The translations under genes and the position numbers were made by a program. Source: Lolium rigidum (lineage: Eukaryota > Streptophyta > Magnoliopsida > Poales > Poaceae). Taken from it: a stretch of DNA of 64,000 nucleotides. Positions 24,850-35,350 of this stretch are shown in pieces; position 1 is the stretch's first letter, and each line of letters opens with the position of its first letter. The stretch spans positions 252,762,124 to 252,826,123 of the forward strand of contig NC_061514.1 in the NCBI RefSeq assembly GCF_022539505.1, read 5' to 3'. The notes beneath the pieces are model-generated. The model made no database searches. It saw only the letters and a list, made by a program, of their open reading frames with translations, and was not told the origin of the DNA.

Positions 24850-24861
24850 CTTGTGTTGCAG
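24850..24861 (+). promoter_or_regulatory. Possible 3' splice acceptor just before gag
   Basis: CTTGTGTTGCAG followed by AACTAGG lies 12 bases before the gag ATG at 24,874. With the LTR donor CAGGGTAAGT near 17,596 it could remove the upstream ORF from a gag mRNA. This is an inference from motif quality only. Confidence 0.35.
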
Positions 24862-24873
24862 AACTAGGGGGTT

Positions 24874-25101
24874 ATGTCGGGAGCGTTAGGAGAGGAGACC
24901 GAAGCGCAGCGCATGGAGCGTGAAGCAAAACAAAAGGAAGAGGCTGAGGGAGCAGCCAGAGATCAGTTTCCACCACCACCACCACCCATGACGCAACAGA
25001 ATTTCGTCCAGTACATGCAGATGGTGGAAGAAAGACAACGTATTACGTTGGAGCAGCAGAATAAATTCTGTCAGGAATTGCTGCAGACAGAACGGAGTTG
25101 A
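24874..25101 (+). CDS. Element B gag, N-terminal part
   Basis: It opens MSGALGEETEAQRMERE, a charged helical N terminus, then a proline run (PPPPPPM) and a Gln/Glu-rich coiled-coil-like stretch. The frame closes at TGA 25,099-25,101, and the next gag segment continues in another frame, so there is a one-step frameshift near 25,085-25,097. That spot reads CAGACAGAACGGAG, a CAG context, so the shift may be a sequence error. Confidence 0.75.
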   Translation: MSGALGEETEAQRMEREAKQKEEAEGAARDQFPPPPPPMTQQNFVQYMQMVEERQRITLEQQNKFCQELLQTERS

Positions 25102-26524
25102 GAGACTCGAGAATCGTGGAGTCACCTTATCAGACTTCCAGAACACAAAACCTATATCTTTCGCATACGCGCCCGAGCCAATGGACGAGGAAGATTGGCT
25201 TATGGACACTGAGCGAAAGCTCAACACTGTTGGTTGCAACGACCTGGAGAAGGTCCGTTATGCTAGACACTTGTTGTGTGGACCTGCCGCATCATGGTGG
25301 GACAACATCGTAGCCGTTTATCCAGCTGGAAAAGTGTTTACCTGGGAGGAGTTCGCAAGGAAGTTCAGGGAATCCAATGTCCCTGAAAGTATTGTGGAAC
25401 TGAAGCGTCGAGAATTTGAAAGTCTCGAGCAGAAGGACAAGGCCATCCTGACTTATGTCAGGGAGTTTTCAAAGCTATCCCGGTACGCTGTTGAGGAGGT
25501 CAACACCGAGGACAAGAAGAAGAAGAGGTTTTTGAGGGGGTTAAGTCCCCAGTTCAAGGTACAGCTCCAAATGATGAGAGCAACTGAGTTCCAAGAGTTG
25601 GTGGATGCAGCCATCACTCTGGAAGATGATTTCAAACAACTGCAGGAGGAGAAGAGGAAAAAGGCCAAGTTTGAGCCTAAGAGGTTTGTTAGCAACAAGC
25701 CCAATACCAGCTTGAGTTTCAAGCCAAGGTACAACTACAATAACAACAACAACAACAAACAGAGGAGGAACCAAGGATATCAGTCTGCAAACCAGATTAT
25801 ATGCCATAACTGTGGATTCAAAGGACATGTCGCGAAAGATTGTAAGAAGCCAAGGATCATATGTTTTGGTTGTCGCCAGGAGGGGCACATGATGAAATGT
25901 TGCCCCAACAAAAAGAACGGAGGAGGTCAGTCAGGAGGAGGAGGAAGCCGAGGAGGAAACACCGGAGGGAACTGGAAGAACAAGAAACCCTTCGGCAAAT
26001 TGAACTGCACCAGCTTGGAGGAGCTGGTTAACTCCGATCAAGCAGTGATAGGTACGCTCCAGATACTCACTCATCCTGGCAAAGTACTTTTTGATACTGG
26101 TGCAACTACATCATTCATTTCTCAGCAATTCATCATCAAACATGGGATTAGTTGCACTAAGTTAGATACACCCATAACCATACTTTCTGCGGGGGGGACG
26201 ATAGTAGTAACTCATACCAAACAAAAACAAGTCATTAAGATCAACAAGTGCGCATTTGACGCAGACCTGTTCATTTTACCGATGAAGGACATTGATGTCA
26301 TTCTTGGTATGAACTGGTTAGAAGCTAACGGAGCATTGATCAACTGTGTGAACAAGACAATGTCTTTGAAAAGCCCCGATGGAAGTAGAATGATCTACCA
26401 AGGAGACAAACATACACGGATTGAAGTTGAGCTACAATTGAACAGCATGAAGGAGGTGAAGTTAGAGGATATACCTGTAGTGAATGAATTCCAGGATGTG
26501 TTTCCTACGGAATTACCTGGTATG
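25094..26524 (+). CDS. Element B gag (capsid, nucleocapsid) and protease
   Basis: Gag packages the element RNA and the aspartic protease processes the polyprotein in the cytoplasmic virus-like particle. The reading contains the retrotransposon gag core (CGPAASWWDN, FTWEEFARKFRE, YVREFSKLSRYA). Numbered from Met 25,181, two CCHC zinc knuckles start at about residues 208 (CHNCGFKGHVAKDC) and 228 (CFGCRQEGHMMKCC), with a Gly-rich basic linker after them. The protease triad LFDTGAT is at residues 303-309. The reading ends PVVNEFQDVFPTELPGM, which normally leads straight into reverse transcriptase. Here solo LTR F splits it at GTATG, adding a stop at once, so this copy cannot make a continuous polyprotein. 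Confidence 0.9.
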
Positions 26525-28031
26525 TGATACGTCCAATTTGCATCACTATTTTATATCATAATTTGCTGTTATTCATTGATATATTTCATATTGGGACACA
26601 ATACTTATGTTATTTCATCTATTTTGCATGTTTCATGATTATTTGGAGATCGAGCACCGGAGCCAAGATTCTGCTGGAAAAAGCACCGTCAGGATGCAAT
26701 ATTTCGGAAGATCAACTGTGGAAGGAAGTTTTACGTAAACTCCTATTTTTCCGGATGACGGAGGAAGCCGAAGGGGAGCCAGCTGGACCCGGGGTGGGCC
26801 CACACCATAGGGTGGCGCGGCCCATGGCTCCGGCCGCGCCACCATGTGGTGTGGGGCCCCTCGGCCTCTTTCGCCTCCTTTTCTTCGCGAAACCCTTCGT
26901 CCCGAAGACCTAAGCCACGGAGGAATCCTCACGAAGGGTTACAGCTGCCTCGCGGGGCGGAGAACACCGGAGAGAAAATAGCTCTCCGGCGGGCGGGAAT
27001 CCGCCGGGAAATTCCTCCCGGAGGGGAAATCGACGCCATCGTCACCGCCATCGAGCTGGACATCATCTCCATCACCATCATCATCATCTCCACCATCATC
27101 ACCGCCATCTCCACCGCTGGACATCGTCACCGCTGTAGCAATTTGGGTTTGATCTTGATTGTTTGATAGGGGAAACTCTCCCGGTATCGATTTCTACTTG
27201 TTGTTTATGCTATTGAGTGAAACCATTGAACCAAGGTCTATGTTCAGATTGTTATTCATCATCATATCACCTCTGATCATGTTCCATATGATGTCTCGTG
27301 AGTAGTTCGTTTAGTTCTTGAGGACATGGGTGAAGTCTAATTGTTAGTAGTGAACTATGGTTGAGTAATATTCAATGTTATGATATTTAAGTTGTGGTGT
27401 TATTCTTCTAGTGGTGTCGTGTGAACGTCGACTACACGACACTTCACCATTTATGGGCCTAGGGGAGTGCATCTTGTACTCGTTTGCCAATTGCGGGGTT
27501 GCCGGAGTGACGAAACCTAAACCCCGTTGGTATATCGATGCGGGAGGGATCGCAGGATCTCGCAGTTTAAGGCTGTGGTTAGATTTATCTTAATTACTTT
27601 CTTGTAGTTGCGGATGCTTGCAAGGGGTATAATCACAAGTATGTATTAGTCCTAGGAAGGGCGGTATATTAGCATAGGTTCACCCACACAACACTTATCA
27701 AAACAATGAAGATTAATCGATCGTATGTAGCGAAAGCACTAGACTAAAATCCCGTGTGTCCTCGAGAACGTTTGGTCATTATAAGTAAACAAACCGGCTT
27801 GTCCTTTGTGCTAAAAAGGATTGGGCCACTCGCTGCAATTATTTCTCTCGCATTTTACTTACTCGTACTTTATTCATCTATTACATCAAAACCCCCTGAA
27901 TACTTGTCTGTGAGCATTTACAGTAAATCCTTCATCAAAACTGCCTGTCAACACCTTCTGCTCCTCGTTGGGATCGACATTCTTACTTATCGAAGATACT
28001 ACGATACACCCCCTATACTTGTGGGTCATCA
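26525..28031 (+). mobile_element. Solo LTR F splitting protease from reverse transcriptase in B
   Basis: It starts TGATACGTCCAATTTGC and ends TTGTGGGTCATCA, with duplication GTATG at 26,520-26,524 and 28,032-28,036. Its 1,507 bases include a GC-rich promoter-like block and a CATCATCACC-type trinucleotide run (27,060-27,120), and no coding domain. It interrupts the pol reading frame exactly between ELPGM and the next codons, so B is inactive as a single unit. Confidence 0.9.
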
Positions 28032-28843
28032 GTATGCCACCAGATAGGGAGATAGAATTCACTATCGACCTAATTCCAGGAACAACTCCGATTGCTAAAG
28101 CACCATATAAGATGGGGCCTAAGGAGTTGAAAGAACTTAAGGAGCAATTGGATGACTTGGAACAAAAAGGATTCATACAAGAGAGTGTTTCACCATGGGG
28201 ATCACCTGTGATCTTCGTAGATAAAAGAGATGGAGGTAGAAGGATGTGCGGAGATTACAGGAATCTGAACAACGTCACAATCAAGAACAAGTATCCACTT
28301 CCAAGAATACAAGATATATTTGATCAAGTAAGAGGAGCGGGAGTCTTTTCCAGAATTGATCTAAGATCTGGTTATCACCAGATAAAGATCAAGAAGGAAG
28401 ACGTTCCGAAAACAGCCTTTGTCTCAAGGTATGGACATCATGAATACCTTGTAGTGCCTTTTGGATTAACCAATGCCCCAACAATTTTCATGAATCTCAT
28501 GAATAAGATTTTCATGCCATATCTAGACAAGTTTGTCATCGTATTCATTGATGATATCTTGATCTATTCCAAAGACAAAGCCGAACATGCTGAACATCTG
28601 AGGTCAGTATTGCAAACACTAAGGGAACATCAACTCTATGCCAAATTCAGCAAGTGTGAATTTTGGCTAGATCAAGTGGAATTTCTTGGTCATGTTATTA
28701 GCAAAGATGGAATAGCTGTTAACCCGAGCAAGGTAGCAGCAGTTTTAGAATGGGAAGCACCTAAGATCTGTCAAGGAAATCCGAGGATTTCTAGGAATGG
28801 CGAGGATACTATCGGAGATTTATTGAAGGATTCTCCAAAATAG
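28032..28843 (+). CDS. Element B reverse transcriptase
   Basis: Copies element RNA into DNA. The reading resumes directly after F. It shows the gypsy RT motifs in order: [46 protein letters not shown], the catalytic FIDDIL (about 28,544-28,561), KFSKCEFW and VEFLGHVIS. The frame is lost after EWEAPK near 28,762, where the sequence reads AAGATCTGTC. The thumb region continues in another frame. The shift sits on a CTG context like the other B frameshifts. Confidence 0.92.
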
Positions 28844-28946
28844 CGGGACCAATGACAAAGCCGTTAAGAAAGAACACACCATTCGTGTGGTCGGAAGAGT
28901 GTGAGAAGAGTTTTCGGACTGCGAAGAGAAACTCACCACGGCACCG
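28844..28946 (+). pseudogene. Element B RT-RNase H linker, frameshifted
   Basis: Linker sequence (basic KPLRKNTPFVW-like reading) lies here but changes frame again near 28,925, where GGACTGCGAAG occurs. Two nearby shifts separate the RT and RNase H readings. Confidence 0.65.
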
Positions 28947-30968
28947 GTGTTAGCGAGTTCTGAAGTAGGCAAAGATTACACCGTGTACTGCGACGCATCC
29001 AAGCATGGATTGGGTTGCGTACTCATGCAAGATCGGAAAGTAATATCTTATGGATCAAGGCAACTCAGACCTCATGAGGTGAATTATCCAACACATGATC
29101 TAGAGCTAGCAGCAGTTGTATTTGCACTTAAAACATGGAGGCATTTTCTCTATGGAGCCAAGTGTGAGCTCTATACGGATCATAAAAGTCTCAAATACTT
29201 CTTCACTCAGAAGGAACTCAATATGAGGCAGAAAAGATGGCTAGAATTAATCAAGGATTATGATTTGACCATCAATTATACTCCAGGAAAGGCTAATGTT
29301 GTAGCAGATGCTTTGAGTAGAAAAAGCACTGGAGGAGTGGAACAAGAGTTATCACCGGAGTTGAGGAAGGAAATAAGCCAAGCTCAAATACAACTTTGGG
29401 AGAAAGAAGCTCATGAAGGACTATCAGCCTTACAAGTAGCCGATGAGCTAAATGTCAATTTAAAGAATGAAATAATGATGGGTCAGTTGGACGATCCATT
29501 TATCATGGAGGAGATAAGAAGGATAGATGAAGGTAGACCATCAGAATTTCACCGAGGAGAATCAGGATCACTATGGTTTCAAAAGAGGATTTGCGTTCCG
29601 GATATTGCTGAAATCAAGGAAGTAATACTCCGGGAAGCCCATCAAACACCATACTCCATTCATCCGGGTAGTACAAAGATGTACATGGATCTAAAGGAGC
29701 TATTCTGGTGGAACAACATGAAGAGAGAAATAGCTCAATACGTGGCGGAATGCCATACCTGCCAAAGAGTGAAGGCTGAACACCAGAGTCCGGCAGGGAA
29801 GTTACAACCTTTACCTATTCCTGAATGGAAATGGGAAGAGATAGGAATGGATTTCATCACCGGACTACCCATGACTAATAAAAAGAAGGACATGATATGG
29901 GTAATCGTGGATCGGTTGACGAAGAGTGCACACTTTTTAGCAGTAAATCAGCAGGATAAAGGAGAGAAACTCATCGATCTTTACATCAAAGAGATCGTGA
30001 GTAAGCATGGAGTGCCCAAGAAGATCGTGTCGGATCGAGGATCCGTGTTCACATCAGCATTCTGGAAGCAACTACACGAAGCTTTAGGATCCAAGTTGGA
30101 CTATAGTACCGCCTATCATCCTCAGACAGGTGGACAAATAGAGAGAACTAACCAGATCTTAGAAGATATGCTTAGGGCGTGTGCCCTAGACTTCGGAGGA
30201 TCATGGGAGGAGCACTTGCCACTAGCAGAATTTTCATACAATAATAGCTATCAAAGCAGCATCAAGATGGCACCGTTTGAAGCTCTGTATGGAAGGAAGT
30301 GTAGATCACCCATATGTTGGTATGAAGCTGGAGCAAGCAAGGAGTTCAATCCTGATTATGTCAAGGAGAAGCAACAAATCATTGACATTATAAGAGATAG
30401 GTTGAAGATAGCCCAAAGCCGACAAAAGAGTTACGCAGATCAGAAGAGAAGAACATGGGAGCCACAAGTTGGAGACATGGTATATCTCAAGGTGAGCCCG
30501 ATGAAAGGACTTCAGAGGTTTGGAGTAAAAGGAAAGCTAAGCCCTAGGTACATCGGACCTTTCAAGATTCTGAGTCAAAACCGAGGGTTAGCCTTCGAAT
30601 TAGAACTACCGGGAAGATTATCTCAAGTTCACAATGTATTCCATGTGTCACAACTCAGGAAATGCTTAAAGACCCCAGATGAGCCAGTATCACATGCTGA
30701 GCTCGAGTTACAACCAGATTTGACTTACATTGAGAAGCCAGCCAAGATTCTCGAGGAGAGCTGGAAACAACTCAGAAATAAAGCTATAAAGTACTGCAAG
30801 ATACAATGGAAGCATCACCCCGAGAGGGAAGCCACCTGGGAAAAGGAAGAATACCTGAGGAAAACATACCCCGAGTTGTTCAGGTATTACAACCACAACT
30901 TCGGGATGAAGTTTTCTTTAAGGGGGAAAGGCTGTAATGTCCCAGGTTTAGAGATGATCGAGGGGTAG
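28947..30968 (+). CDS. Element B RNase H, integrase and chromodomain
   Basis: RNase H removes the RNA strand; integrase inserts the DNA copy in the nucleus, and the chromodomain is thought to steer it to heterochromatin. Numbered from 28,947: RNase H at about residues 10-125 ([30 protein letters not shown]); the HHCC zinc motif at about 230-285 ending CHTCQR; the integrase core with D302 (MDFITGLP), D363 (SDRGSVF) and E399 (GGQIERTNQ), a clean D,D-35-E. The GPFKIL domain follows at about 530, then a chromodomain at about 594-643 (IEKPAKILE to HPEREATWE). The long uninterrupted reading suggests a young element. The stop lies 34 bases inside the 3' LTR, so the last dozen codons overlap it. Confidence 0.95.
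   Translation: MLASSEVGKDYTVYCDASKHGLGCVLMQDRKVISYGSRQLRPHEVNYPTHDLELAAVVFALKTWRHFLYGAKCELYTDHKSLKYFFTQKELNMRQKRWLELIKDYDLTINYTPGKANVVADALSRKSTGGVEQELSPELRKEISQAQIQLWEKEAHEGLSALQVADELNVNLKNEIMMGQLDDPFIMEEIRRIDEGRPSEFHRGESGSLWFQKRICVPDIAEIKEVILREAHQTPYSIHPGSTKMYMDLKELFWWNNMKREIAQYVAECHTCQRVKAEHQSPAGKLQPLPIPEWKWEEIGMDFITGLPMTNKKKDMIWVIVDRLTKSAHFLAVNQQDKGEKLIDLYIKEIVSKHGVPKKIVSDRGSVFTSAFWKQLHEALGSKLDYSTAYHPQTGGQIERTNQILEDMLRACALDFGGSWEEHLPLAEFSYNNSYQSSIKMAPFEALYGRKCRSPICWYEAGASKEFNPDYVKEKQQIIDIIRDRLKIAQSRQKSYADQKRRTWEPQVGDMVYLKVSPMKGLQRFGVKGKLSPRYIGPFKILSQNRGLAFELELPGRLSQVHNVFHVSQLRKCLKTPDEPVSHAELELQPDLTYIEKPAKILEESWKQLRNKAIKYCKIQWKHHPEREATWEKEEYLRKTYPELFRYYNHNFGMKFSLRGKGCNVPGLEMIEG
30920..30930 (+). 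other. Element B polypurine tract
   Basis: AAGGGGGAAAG, two bases before the 3' LTR start TGTAATG. It primes plus-strand DNA synthesis in LTR retrotransposons. Confidence 0.8.
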
Positions 30969-31909
30969 ATTTTAGAAAGGGTTGTGCATTGCATTGCAAA
31001 TTCTCGGAAAATTTCGCGCTTTTAAATAAAAACTGCATCGAAGGGGGACAAGTTTCTCTCTCGACACCTTACAGGGTTAGGGTTTCGAGAGTGCGACAAA
31101 CTTGTACCTCACTCAATTAGATTAGGTTTTTGAGAAGAGAGGGGGAGAGATCACATCAAACTTAAGTTGCTTTGTTGAATTCAAAGTTAAGTTGTATGAT
31201 TGAATTCAACTCAAAATTGAATTTGAAATTCAAATTCAAACATAAAAATAAATATCTCATAAATTAATTATAAGGAAATTCATTAAGTAAATAATAAAGA
31301 TACAAAGTATAAATAATACACATAATAATTAAAGCTCATTAGAGAAAACCTTGAGCTTTATTGATCATCACACAATTTACATTGTCATTACAATATTCAT
31401 AAAGAAAATAAATGAATAACACAACACATTACAAGAATTTCTTAAATAGAACAAGAAAAAGAAAATTACAAGTAAGAAAAATATATCCTAAGCTACAAGT
31501 TAATCTTGAGCTTGACGATCTTCATCCTGATCAATTTCATGATTCCTGCATACAAACCACACAAATAGAACATTGTGCCAAGTGGCAATGCCAATTGGCA
31601 GGTTAGCAAAAATATTGTATCAGGAGAGGATATGATCAAGACTGCCGGGCTGATCCACTCTCACAGCCAAGTGCAGAGCATCAGCAGACACACACACACA
31701 GCCTGCTCACATGGCTGTGTGCATGCAGCACACACACACAGTGAGTCACCAAAGGGAAAGGTGGAGCTGTCGACCAGGGAAACAAAGGCCAACCATATAA
31801 AACCCTCTCCAACAGTAAACCTAGCTCAGTCATCGACCAAGCATCTTCACAGGGTAAGTCACCAGAAATCAAAAGCACTAGAACAGGAAGAGCAACACTG
31901 CTGTTCTAT
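30933..31909 (+). repeat. Element B 3' LTR, first part
   Basis: It matches 16,677-17,656 and carries the same TATA box (31,796-31,802) and CACAGGGTAAGT. It is interrupted by element C within TGTTCTAT and continues from 38,828. Confidence 0.93.
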
Positions 31910-32538
31910 TGCGGTCAGAAACCCACCGGCGGGCAGCGACTGGCAACACCGTAGAGCCGGGAACAACTAGGGCTGCGGTTGGCCCCAGTCCCTCAGAGCG
32001 ACGGCCCGCAAAGCCTCCTGGTCACACGTCCGATGCTATCGCAAGGGCGTGCCACCTTACCTATACCTGGTCAGGAAGGTGTTGGATGATGCCTCGCTTA
32101 GTTTCCTGCATGGCATACACGTAAACGTTAAATACGAGCCTCGATCGGCTCTCAGGTTATCTCGTGAATCGGCTCAAAGAGCCGATCCACCCATGATTCG
32201 TACAAGGTGTCCGAATATATGGTGGTCCCGCTTGATCAAGATAAAGCTAATGCGATCTACGACGATTTAGGGTTTTCACCGCATAATCGGATCATCCTAC
32301 TCACGATTGGGCCTCGCGCTCGCGTACGGTGAACGTAAGCCGATCCTAGACAGGGCCTAAAAACCAACACGAGGTTGATCCCCGGAACATCCTATCTAGG
32401 GCCAGCAAACTACACCCTACACGCCGCTGGATCCTCCAACCCTTTGTAAGGCCTAACTATTGCAGATGTTAAACTAATCCTTGAAGAACAAGGAGCAACC
32501 GTAACGGATCGGATCTACTAAACAATGATCAAGCGGGT

Positions 32539-32573
32539 GCCGCCCCTACACCTAAGATAGGTGTAAGGGCGGC
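32539..32573. repeat. Hairpin 1 of element C LTR, AAGAT loop
   Basis: The arms GCCGCCCCTACACCT and AGGTGTAAGGGCGGC pair with one mismatch around a 5-base loop AAGAT. The hairpin is conserved in the other LTR at 38,295-38,329. Confidence 0.8.
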
Positions 32574-32710
32574 TAGATGTATAAGGGTTGCACTACGACA
32601 GCATATGATACGAAGAACAATGCTAACCCTAACACATCTAAGATAACTACGTTGCTCGCCATCAAAAAGGCTTCAGCACGAGCAACGCATGGACAACGTA
32701 GGTAGGCTTG

Positions 32711-32745
32711 TGCTGCCTAGATCGCAAGATGCGATCTAGGCAGCA
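32711..32745. repeat. Hairpin 2 of element C LTR, AAGAT loop
   Basis: The arms TGCTGCCTAGATCGC and GCGATCTAGGCAGCA are a perfect 15-bp inverted repeat around the same 5-base loop AAGAT as hairpin 1. It is conserved in the other LTR at 38,470-38,504. Confidence 0.88.
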
Positions 32746-33069
32746 TGGTGCTTACCGGAGAAACCCTCGAGATGAAGGAGTTAGCGATGCGCCGAGATTT
32801 GTTTGTGTTGAACGTTGGTTGTTGTTTATTCCATAAACCCTAGATACATATTTATAGTCCAGGGGACTTTCTAATTCAAGCGTGCACCTAACCGTGCACG
32901 GGTAAAACTTTAACTCCTAACCGACACGTATCCTACTATGGTACAGATACACGGGCAATTAGCCCAAACTTGGTACACAAGGCCGATTCACGTATTTCTT
33001 CCATGTATATTCTTCAAACCCATCTTGATCGCGGCCCACCTCCGACTCGGTCAAATTCTGGTGATAACA

Positions 33070-33090
33070 CATGCCCCCCTGGTTTTGGAA
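33070..33090 (-). other. Element C polypurine tract
   Basis: On the minus strand CCAGGGGGGCATG precedes the LTR start TGTTATC. This is the expected place for plus-strand priming and supports the minus orientation of C. Confidence 0.7.
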
Positions 33091-33349
33091 ATGACATTTC
33101 CAAAATCATTATGCTTTCTTTCGTCGGGTCATGTCGTGGCAGAGCAGAAACCGCCGCAGAATCCTTCATTATGATGCCCTGCCCCTTCCACTTCTCCACG
33201 TGGCCTGCGAAATTTTTCTGCTGGGCACCACTTCCTCGGGAACTGCTGTGGCATTAAATCTCCCCCATATCCCCTTTATTTAACCGTTTTACACAGTTTG
33301 CTTCTTCATCCCCTTCGCATTAGCACCCCGAAAAACCCTCCTGCGCCAC

Positions 33350-33808
33350 CATGTCTTCTTCCTCCTCATCCTCTTCCGGCCTTTCCTATGGGTCCTCCTC
33401 CTCCCGCGAGACGCCGCCGGACATCCGCGCCCCGTAAGAATGGGACCTCGGAAGACCACGCCTCCTCCACCCGGTCCGAAGACGACCGGTCCCCGACCAG
33501 CGGGGATGAAGATCTTCCGCTCCTCGTCGACGGGGAACTCGGAATCGAAAGCGAGGACGACCGGTTCCCCCGGGACGGCTGCCCCACCTCTCGAAGAAGA
33601 GGAAGAGGAAGACGACGACGACGACGACTCCCTCGAGGGCTACCCGCCGGCGAAACGCCTCCGCATGTGGTGGGACGACGACAGCAGCGACGATGAAGAC
33701 GGGGATGAAGCTCCCGTAGAGGGCTACGGGAGTAGCGACGAGGAGCCCATCGGCAGCAGTGCCGATGAGAGTTCCGAGGATGACGACGAGGGCAGCGATG
33801 GCCCGTAG
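33350..33808 (+). pseudogene. Acidic ORF antisense to element C gag, broken
   Basis: It begins with a good start context (GCCACCATG) and a serine run (MSSSSSSSSG), then a highly acidic body with DGELGIESEDD, a run of Glu and Asp, YPPAKRLRMWWDDD and SSADESSEDDDEGSDGP at the stop. The pieces lie in three frames with an early TAA about 29 codons in, so this copy is broken. Similar Ser-rich/acidic antisense ORFs recur in Triticeae gypsy elements (from memory). YPPAKRLR could be a nuclear-localisation signal. Function is unknown; the opposite orientation to gag makes it notable. Confidence 0.55.
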
Positions 33809-33899
33809 ATTAGGATCTACTAGTGTAGGCCTAGCAGTAGTAGATTGGTCAATAGACCCTTCTTTTGTTCTTCCTTCTTAGAAGTTTCCCCAATTTGAC

Positions 33900-35350
33900 T
33901 TTGCCGATTTCTTTTAAACCGATTCTCAATGAGCCGATGGCAACGCATCGGCCTCTCATAATCCGCCCTTCCTCTCTTCGACCACGGGGTGACTGCAATC
34001 TTGGTCAAAACTCAAAAAGCCGATGTTAGCGCATCAAGCCTTTCATGAACTATCCTTCGTCCTTTCGAACAATGAATTTGAGTTCCGCCGGATCACCACC
34101 CTTGACGAAAATCGTGGTGCAGGACCAGCCGATGGCCACCCAATCGGCTTTTAAAAACAGAGCATCCACCAGGCCAGCTGCCCCCCGAGCTTCTTCAGTC
34201 CACTTCTCGCGCCTTGCAGGTTAGATCGGCTCCTTTCCTTTGGTGGGTCTGATGCAATCCATCCTTAACCTGATCTGCACGTCCAGGCTGCTCTTGGCAT
34301 TGGTCAGGATCATGATCCCTCAAACCGCCCCAGCTGATATTGCGGACTCGAGTACTTGGCATTCCATTGAATCTCTGCTTATAACAGTTGTACCTCTGGA
34401 GTCGATGGTCATGTACCGGCTTTCTATCCTTAAGTCGATGTCTGCTGCATCGGCTGTGCTTAAAAAAAATTGAATTTTTATGGCCGATTAATGTATCGGC
34501 CCCCATACTTCAATACCCATCATCAAAGAATATCTTGGGCTGCTGGGCATTTGTAAGACGCTCCTACTGCATATCCTCGTGTTTTATCCACCTGGGTGCC
34601 CCCCGAGCCGATTCTTTCAAGGGATTTGATGGTATCGGCTCTGTTGGACCAAATGTTGAACCCAGGCAGAATGGACGGTGAGGATAATTTTGGCCGATTG
34701 CTGGAATCGGCCTCCACGTTGAATTGCTCCATGAAGGTTTTGTAATGTTCCTCCATAAATCCTTGGGGCCGATCACAAGGATCAGCCTCGCCACGTTTGC
34801 TCATTGATTTGCTCCAGCTACATGGTTAGGCCAGTGGATACGACCAACCTAACTTCATCCTCTGTCACGTCGATGCGCTCGCCGACGTCCACCTTGAGTG
34901 CATCGTTTAATCCTCGAGAAGTAAACTCCGTTGGGAGGATGAGCACCATGTTTGTGCCAGCCGATGTTTCATCATCGACTTTCCTTTGCTTGGGGCGCCA
35001 CTCTTTTCTTTGTGGCCGACCTTCTTCGTCCAGGGTTCGCTAAATTTTGGCGGCCAGATCAGGCCGTGCCTTCCTCAACGTGTGCAGGTAGAACCTTTCA
35101 GCTTCTTCCAACCTACGTAGACGCTGAACCCTTCGTTTTTGGGAACGGCTGAGCCCATCAGGGCACCACCTTGGCCGATGATACTTGTCTTCTTCATCAT
35201 CGTCCTCTAGTTCCTCGAGATCTTCCACCCGAGCAGACTCAGCATGCTTTTTCCGAGGCGGGAGAGGCCCTAGACGTTTGAATACGGACACGCTAGCTGC
35301 ATCCTTCTTCTTCTGTTTGCATTCTGGGCAGTTGCCGATTGTTGGCAATC
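33900..35350. repeat. Dispersed GCCGAT/ATCGGC hairpins in element C
   Basis: Short inverted repeats recur through this stretch: GCCGATG/CATCGGC near 33,935, AGCCGAT/ATCGGCT near 34,130, GGCCGAT/ATCGGCC near 34,482, GGCCGATT/AATCGGCC near 34,692 and GCCGATT/AATCGGC near 35,335. Imperfect copies lie near 34,020 and 34,757. Arms are 7-8 bp and loops 5-8 bases. The 3' LTR has a related hairpin at 32,168. Confidence 0.65.

Larger units (their letters stand above)
31910..33069 (-). repeat. Element C 3' LTR
   Basis: It is near-identical to 37,666-38,827. It contains a perfect 8-bp-arm hairpin ATCGGCTC/GAGCCGAT (32,168-32,186) and two longer hairpins with AAGAT loops (listed separately). Confidence 0.92.
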
